Shown here in pieces: positions 59,225-64,000 of a stretch of DNA of 64,000 nt (the first letter of the stretch is position 1; each line of letters opens with the position of its first letter). The translations under genes were made by a program, and so were the position numbers. The notes under the pieces are model-generated. The model had not been told where the DNA came from, did not search any database, and saw only the letters and a list, made by a program, of their open reading frames with translations. This DNA is from Castellaniella sp. (GTDB taxonomy: Bacteria > Pseudomonadota > Gammaproteobacteria > Burkholderiales > Burkholderiaceae_B): NCBI RefSeq assembly GCF_034675845.1, contig NZ_JAUCCU010000001.1, positions 1,674,001 through 1,738,000 of the forward strand, read 5' to 3'.

Positions 59225-60499
59225 ATGACACAGGAAACCCTCGTGCTGGATGGCCGCCTCAAGGGCTACCCCCTGGGGGCAGCCCCTTGCGCCCCCGAAC
59301 AGATTGCCACCCTGGGCTGGAATCTGTATCAGGACGATTTGCCCTATCCGATTGCCGTCCTGGATGAGCAGGCACTCAGCCATAACCTGCAATGGATGCA
59401 GGCGTTTGCACAGGCGCGCGACATTGTGATCGCACCGCACGGCAAGACGACGCTGTCGCCGCAGATATTTCGCCGGCAACTGGACGCGGGTGCCTGGGGG
59501 CTGACATTTGCCACGGTCTGGCAGGCGGGAGTCGGCGTGCGGGCCGGTGCCCAGCGCGTGATGATCGCCAACCAGGTGGTGGCCGATGCCGATCTGGATG
59601 GCGTCGTCGCCTTGCTGAATACAAACCCCGGATTGCGCCTCTGGTTTTTGGTGGACTCCGCCGAGCAGCTTGCTCGCATCGAGGACTGGGCCCGGCGTCG
59701 CCAGCACCGCACCCCGCTTGATTGTCTGTTGGAGATCGGCATCGCCGGTCAGCGTACAGGCTGCCGGACGGCGGAGCAGGCCATGACCCTGGCCCGGCGC
59801 ATCCACGCCAGCCCGGCCTTGCGCCTGGGCGGAATCGAATGCTACGAAGGCGGTCTGGCTCATGGAGATGCGCAGGCGGATCAGAAGGCGGTCACGGCAT
59901 TTCTCGATGGCGTGCGCGAGATTACCCAGGATTGTGACCGCGTCGGCCTGTTTCAGGACGAGACCATCATCCTGACAGCAGGGGGCTCAGCCGTCTTTGA
60001 CGTGGTCGCCCCCGCGCTGCGGGCCAGCGTCTCGCGGCCCTTGCTGGGGGTGTTGCGCTCGGGCTGCTATATCGCCCATGACCATGATTTCTATGCAGGC
60101 TTCATGCGCAATATCCAATCCCGTTCCGGGCTGGACGATGGTTTGCGTCCGGCCCTGACTGTCTGGGCACTGGTACAGTCAGTGCCTGAACCTGGTTTGG
60201 CCCTGCTGTCGGTGGGCAAGCGCGATGTTTCGTTTGATTTGTCCTTGCCCCAACCGGTTGGCCTGGCGCCGCACGGGGCTTTGGCGAATCAGCCGGTGCC
60301 GACTGGCTGGTCCATCACGGGTTTGAATGATCACCATGCCTATCTGCGGTTTGATCCGTCCGGCGCCGTCATCCCTGCCGTGGGAGATCGTGTGATTCTG
60401 GGGATTTCCCACCCGTGCACCACTTTTGATAAATGGGCCTGGATGCCTTTGGCGGATGCCCGGGGTCATGTGGTGGGCGCCATTACCACCGCTTTCTGA
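59225..60499 (+). CDS. D-amino-acid deaminase/dehydratase (DSD1-like, alanine racemase fold)
   Basis: This 424-residue PLP enzyme has the alanine-racemase-like barrel with the PLP lysine K74 in APHGKTTLSPQ and a C-terminal HPCTTFDKW motif, whose His and Cys bind zinc in DSD1-type D-serine dehydratases and D-threonine aldolases. It probably deaminates or cleaves a D-amino acid. The start at 59225 has AAGGAA upstream. It lies 25 bases after the ABC transporter ATPase. D-serine and D-threonine are possible substrates; the sequence alone does not decide. Confidence 0.85.
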   Translation: MTQETLVLDGRLKGYPLGAAPCAPEQIATLGWNLYQDDLPYPIAVLDEQALSHNLQWMQAFAQARDIVIAPHGKTTLSPQIFRRQLDAGAWGLTFATVWQAGVGVRAGAQRVMIANQVVADADLDGVVALLNTNPGLRLWFLVDSAEQLARIEDWARRRQHRTPLDCLLEIGIAGQRTGCRTAEQAMTLARRIHASPALRLGGIECYEGGLAHGDAQADQKAVTAFLDGVREITQDCDRVGLFQDETIILTAGGSAVFDVVAPALRASVSRPLLGVLRSGCYIAHDHDFYAGFMRNIQSRSGLDDGLRPALTVWALVQSVPEPGLALLSVGKRDVSFDLSLPQPVGLAPHGALANQPVPTGWSITGLNDHHAYLRFDPSGAVIPAVGDRVILGISHPCTTFDKWAWMPLADARGHVVGAITTAF

Positions 60500-60514
60500 T
60501 CTGCGAGCCCGACG

Positions 60515-61402
60515 ATGAATTCCTGGACAGAAGAAGAAGGTCTGCAGCAGAAATTGCGTGCCCGCCAGCCCACGCTGCCCAAAGCGCAGCAGCAGGTCGT
60601 GGCGGTCTTGTTGGCCGATCCCGCCACGCTGGTCAATCAGACCGTCGAAACCATTGCCGCCCAGGCCGGGGTGTCCATGCCATCGGTGGTGCGTACCTGC
60701 CGCAGCTTTGGCTATGACAGCGTGCGCGAATTCATGTTGGCGTTGGCCCAGGACCTGGCCTTGTCACCGCATCACCTGCATCGCAATGTGTCTCTCAGCG
60801 ACGAAGGCCCCGAGGTTGTCCGCAAAATCATCCAGGGGGCCATGTCCTCGCTGGCTGGTCTACAGCGTCGCCTGGATGTCGCCGTGCTGGATCAAGTCGC
60901 ACAGCGTCTGGTGGGAGCTTCCCGGGTGGATGCCTATTCAGTCGGGGCGACTTCGGGCTTTATGGCCCAGGAGCTACAGGCCCGTCTGTTTCGCCTGGGG
61001 ATCCGCGCCCATGCTTTCACGGACCCGCATCAGCAGCTGATCTCGGCCAGCTCGCTGGATACGGATGGGGTGGCTTTTGTGATTTCACACGTGGGCAGCA
61101 TGCCCTTTGCGCTGGAGGCTGCCCGCTTGGCGCGTAGCCGGGGTGCCACGGTGGTGGCGCTGACCCAGCCAGGGACGCCCTTGGCGCATTGCGCCGATTT
61201 GTGCCTGGAGGTCTCCGTGCCCCAGGACACCACCATGCGGGTAGGGACCGAGGCTTATCTGGCCCACCTGCTGGTCATTGAAATACTGATGGTGCGGGTG
61301 GCCCAAACCCTGGGGCCCGACACGCTGGACAATCTGAAAGAGTTCAAGCGCGTGCTGGAGCAGCATGGCGTGGACAGCTCCGTCTATACCGGACTTTACT
61401 GA
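60515..61402 (+). CDS. RpiR/MurR-family transcriptional regulator
   Basis: This 295-residue regulator has an N-terminal helix-turn-helix (TVETIAAQAGVSMPSVVRTC) and a C-terminal SIS domain (YSVGATSGFMAQELQARLFR, then VAFVISHVGSMPFALEAA). SIS domains usually bind sugar phosphates, here possibly a cell-wall-related effector or a D-amino-acid derivative. It is inside the D-amino-acid operon and likely controls it. Confidence 0.9.
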   Translation: MNSWTEEEGLQQKLRARQPTLPKAQQQVVAVLLADPATLVNQTVETIAAQAGVSMPSVVRTCRSFGYDSVREFMLALAQDLALSPHHLHRNVSLSDEGPEVVRKIIQGAMSSLAGLQRRLDVAVLDQVAQRLVGASRVDAYSVGATSGFMAQELQARLFRLGIRAHAFTDPHQQLISASSLDTDGVAFVISHVGSMPFALEAARLARSRGATVVALTQPGTPLAHCADLCLEVSVPQDTTMRVGTEAYLAHLLVIEILMVRVAQTLGPDTLDNLKEFKRVLEQHGVDSSVYTGLY

Positions 61403-61406
61403 TTTC

Positions 61407-62879
61407 ATGAATGAAGCGAATGAAACAAGCTTGACCGTGCTGTGCAATGGCCTGCTGCATGATGGTTCGCAGGCGCCTTTGCGGCCCGCAGATGTGTGGA
61501 TACGGGGTGATCGAATCCTGGCGGTATGCGAACCGGGGCAGGTGCCTTTATCCAATGTCGTCAGCGTGCGTCGCGTGGATTGCCAGGGTCGGGTGGTGGC
61601 GCCGGGCTTTGTGGATGTGCATACCCACGATGACGCCATCGTGCTGGATCAACCCGACATGCTGCCCAAATTATCCCAGGGCATTACCACCGTGATCGGC
61701 GGCAACTGCGGGATTTCTCTGGTTCCCGTGGTGACCGAGACACCGGCTGCGCCTTTGTCCTTGCTGGGCAATCGACAGTTTCGTTACCCGGATGTGCCGT
61801 CTTACCGGGCAGCGGTCGATGCCACCCGGCCAGCCGTGAATATTGCCTTGTTGATTGGTCATACGGCCTTGCGCATGCAGGCCATGGCTAATCTGGACCG
61901 GCCTGCGAACCCGGCTGAATTACAGGCCATGTGCGCCTTGCTGGATGATGCCATGCAGGCGGGGGCGGTGGGGCTGTCTTCGGGCGTGTTCTACCAGCCC
62001 GCCTTTGCCGCCGACGTGGACGAGTTGGCGGCCCTGGTGCGCGTGATTGCGCCCTATCAGGGCGTGTATGCCACGCATATCCGCGACGAGTTGAAAGGCA
62101 TTATGCAGGCCATCGACGAGGCGGCCCTGACTGCGCGTCTGGGTGGGGCGTTTTTGGTGCTGTCGCATCACAAATGCGCGGGCCCCTTGAATTGGGGCCG
62201 CACCCGGGAAACCCTGGCGCATATTGAAGCCCTGGCGCAACAGCAGCCGGTCGGCCTGGATGTCTATCCGTACACGGCGGGTTCCACGGTGCTGCGCGAG
62301 GATCTGGTGGATGGCATTATCGACATCCTGATTACCGGCAGTCGGCCACATCCCGAGATGGCAGGCCGCTATCTGGCGGATATTGCCGCCGAATGGGGCT
62401 TGACGCAGGTCGAAGCCTGCCGTCGCCTGCAGCCTGGCGGGGCCTGTTATTTCCAGATGCACCAGGATGATGTGGACCGGGCCGTGTGCCACCCCCTGAC
62501 CATGATCGGATCGGACGGGCTGCCACACGATGAGCGCCCACATCCGCGCCTGTGGGGGGCTTTTCCCCGGGTGCTGGACCAATATTGGCGCGTCAAGGGC
62601 CTGCTGCCGCTGGAGCAGGCCTTGTATAAGATGACGGGCTTGTCGGCCGGCCGCTATCACCTGGAAGGCCGGGGAAGGCTGCAGGTCGGCGGCTTTGCCG
62701 ACATCGTGGTGCTGGACCCGGATCGAGTGCGGGATTGCGCCACCTATGCCGAACCAGCGCAGTTCAGCGAGGGCATTGAACAGGTCTGGGTCAATGGGTG
62801 CCTCAGTTATACTGCACAGGGCCGCGCTTGCGTCGGCCGCGCGGGGCGGTTTGTGTCTCGTGCCACGCAGCCTGGATAG
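61407..62879 (+). CDS. D-aminoacylase (N-acyl-D-amino-acid deacylase)
   Basis: This 490-residue amidohydrolase has the metal motif VDVHTHDDA (H72, H74), the GGNCG segment with the metal-binding Cys101 typical of D-aminoacylases, HIRDELKGI, then the HHKCAG motif and the late MIGSDGLPHDERPHPR. It hydrolyses N-acyl-D-amino acids to the free D-amino acid. The ATG at 61407 lies 5 bases after the regulator stop, without a strong ribosome binding site. It completes the D-amino-acid utilisation cluster. Confidence 0.92.
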   Translation: MNEANETSLTVLCNGLLHDGSQAPLRPADVWIRGDRILAVCEPGQVPLSNVVSVRRVDCQGRVVAPGFVDVHTHDDAIVLDQPDMLPKLSQGITTVIGGNCGISLVPVVTETPAAPLSLLGNRQFRYPDVPSYRAAVDATRPAVNIALLIGHTALRMQAMANLDRPANPAELQAMCALLDDAMQAGAVGLSSGVFYQPAFAADVDELAALVRVIAPYQGVYATHIRDELKGIMQAIDEAALTARLGGAFLVLSHHKCAGPLNWGRTRETLAHIEALAQQQPVGLDVYPYTAGSTVLREDLVDGIIDILITGSRPHPEMAGRYLADIAAEWGLTQVEACRRLQPGGACYFQMHQDDVDRAVCHPLTMIGSDGLPHDERPHPRLWGAFPRVLDQYWRVKGLLPLEQALYKMTGLSAGRYHLEGRGRLQVGGFADIVVLDPDRVRDCATYAEPAQFSEGIEQVWVNGCLSYTAQGRACVGRAGRFVSRATQPG

Positions 62880-62921
62880 GCTTATTTTTCTCGAATCCTT
62901 TATTGATGCTGGCCACTGCAC

Positions 62922-64000
62922 ATGACAAATAGTCCTGAATTGATGCTGGCCAGCATTGGTGCGATTGCCATGGCCGCCCAGTGGTTGGCCTGGAAGATTC
63001 GTGTCCCAGCCATCCTGATCCTGTTGCTCTCCGGGATTGCAGTGGGTCCGCTGGCCGGTTGGCTGAACCCAGACGAACTCTTTGGGCCTTTGTTGTTCCC
63101 GGTGGTGTCGCTGGCGGTGGCCGTCATCCTGTTCGAGGGCAGCCTGACGCTGGAATTCCACCAGACGCGCGGCCTCAAGCGTGTTGTGCGCCGCATGGTG
63201 TCGGGGGGATTGATCCTGGCCTGGGCCGTGGCGGCGCTTGCCGTGCATTATTTCCTGGACTTTCCCTGGGATCTGGCGGTGCTGTTCGGGGCGCTGACGT
63301 GTGTGACGGGGCCCACTGTGATCGCGCCGCTGCTCAAGACCGTCAAGCCCGTGGCGCCCGTGGCCCATGCCTTGCGCTGGGAAGGCATCCTGATCGATCC
63401 CATCGGCGCGATCCTGGCGGTGCTGTCCTATGACCTGATGATGGCGCTGCGCACCAACGAGACCTTGGGGCATGCGCTGTGGTCGCTGGGGGCCACTTCC
63501 CTGACGGGGCTGTGTTTCGGGTTGGCGGGCGGTTGGCTGCTGGGCATGCTGTTGCGCCGTGGCTGGATACCGGATTCATTGCTCAACCTGTCCGTGCTGG
63601 CCTCGGTGTTCGCGGTGTTTGCCCTCTCCAATACCGTGCAATCCGAATCCGGCCTGCTGGCGGTGACGGTCATGGGGATCTGGCTGGCCAATCGGCCCGG
63701 CATTCCGGTGCGCGATATTCTGGAATTCAAGGAGACCCTCAGCCAGATTCTGCTGTCCGCCTTGTTCATCTTGCTGGCGGCGCGCGTGGCGCCTGGTCAA
63801 CTGCTGGATCTGGGGTGGCCTGCGCTGGCCGTGCTGGCTTGCATGCTGTGGATCGGCCGTCCCCTGAAGGTCTTGTACTCGACCTGGGGCTCGCGGCTCA
63901 GTTGGCGCGAACGGGCGCTGATTACCTGGATTGCGCCCCGCGGCATTGTGGCGGCAGCTGTGTCTGCCTTGTTCGCATTGCGGCTGGAGTCCCTGGATGT
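62922..64000 (+). CDS. CPA1-type cation:proton antiporter (partial, runs off the window)
   Basis: The frame opens at an ATG at 62922 and stays open to the end of the window (359 codons visible). It encodes a polytopic membrane protein of the NhaP type: VPAILILLLSGIAVGPLAG, then FEGSLTLEF, ALTCVTGPTVIAPLLK, IDPIGAILAV and, near the end, TWIAPRGIVAAAVSALFAL. These are the conserved segments of CPA1 sodium (potassium)/proton exchangers. The 3' end is not in the window, so a regulatory TrkA-type C-terminal domain cannot be assessed. Confidence 0.88.
   Translation, partial: MTNSPELMLASIGAIAMAAQWLAWKIRVPAILILLLSGIAVGPLAGWLNPDELFGPLLFPVVSLAVAVILFEGSLTLEFHQTRGLKRVVRRMVSGGLILAWAVAALAVHYFLDFPWDLAVLFGALTCVTGPTVIAPLLKTVKPVAPVAHALRWEGILIDPIGAILAVLSYDLMMALRTNETLGHALWSLGATSLTGLCFGLAGGWLLGMLLRRGWIPDSLLNLSVLASVFAVFALSNTVQSESGLLAVTVMGIWLANRPGIPVRDILEFKETLSQILLSALFILLAARVAPGQLLDLGWPALAVLACMLWIGRPLKVLYSTWGSRLSWRERALITWIAPRGIVAAAVSALFALRLESLD

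Overview
The window is a GC-rich chromosomal segment that reads as Burkholderiales (Betaproteobacteria), most likely an Alcaligenaceae-type organism. The clues are the gene content (Smg, GluQ, a DUF1840 protein, the DUF3482/DUF2868 pair, a TAXI-TRAP transporter with DUF1850, an argS-SPOR-dsbA block, a leucine-degradation operon containing aceK). The assignment is inference; no rRNA or other marker is present. I saw no rRNA, tRNA, CRISPR array, IS element or prophage. Nearly all of it is conventional coding DNA.

Layout. 0-4 kb: two TRAP permease genes, an SPFH/NfeD membrane pair, and a VapBC toxin-antitoxin locus whose toxin is frameshifted. 4-11 kb: topB, a large DUF2157/GDYXXLXY membrane protein, gluQ and smg. 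11-12.7 kb: a chemoreceptor. 12.7-21.3 kb: a leucine/isovalerate catabolic operon (liuR-liuA-aceK-thiolase-liuB-liuD) with a palindromic operator shared with a divergent metallo-beta-lactamase-fold gene. 22-27 kb: metC, dsbA, a SPOR protein and argS. 27-31 kb: a Sec-signal-bearing Rhs protein ending in a DUF2235/Tle1-like lipase domain, and a DUF1840 gene. 31-36 kb: leuA with a candidate Leu-codon leader peptide, a divergent YkvI-type transporter, a Cds1-like PLP enzyme and a small membrane protein. 36-38.3 kb: rpoN, bfd and bfr. 38.3-40.5 kb: a TPP riboswitch controlling an SDR and an LLM flavin monooxygenase. 40.6-50 kb: a hypothetical protein, prfC, a LysE exporter, rhlE, lemA with a TPM protein, and the DUF3482/DUF2868 pair. 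50-53.7 kb: a TAXI-TRAP transporter and ridA. 53.8-62.9 kb: a dipeptide-type ABC transporter with a D-amino-acid deaminase, an RpiR regulator and a D-aminoacylase. The window ends inside a CPA1-type cation:proton antiporter.

How genes work together. The liu operon would carry isovaleryl-CoA through carboxylation of methylcrotonyl-CoA and handle the acetoacetyl-CoA end product, while aceK inside it would adjust the glyoxylate/TCA branch for acetyl-CoA use. The 53-63 kb block looks like one pathway: import of a peptide or N-acyl-D-amino acid, deacylation, deamination of the D-amino acid, and removal of the enamine/imine intermediate by RidA.

Most interesting points: (1) a TPP riboswitch, with a visible SD-sequestering hairpin, placed in front of an SDR/flavin-monooxygenase pair that is not a standard thiamine gene set; (2) a signal-peptide Rhs-lipase without VgrG, PAAR or an adjacent immunity gene; (3) an ABC solute-binding protein that has lost its signal peptide at a very short divergent junction with ridA; (4) a vapC toxin interrupted at an A7 tract; (5) a leader peptide with three consecutive CTA codons before leuA.
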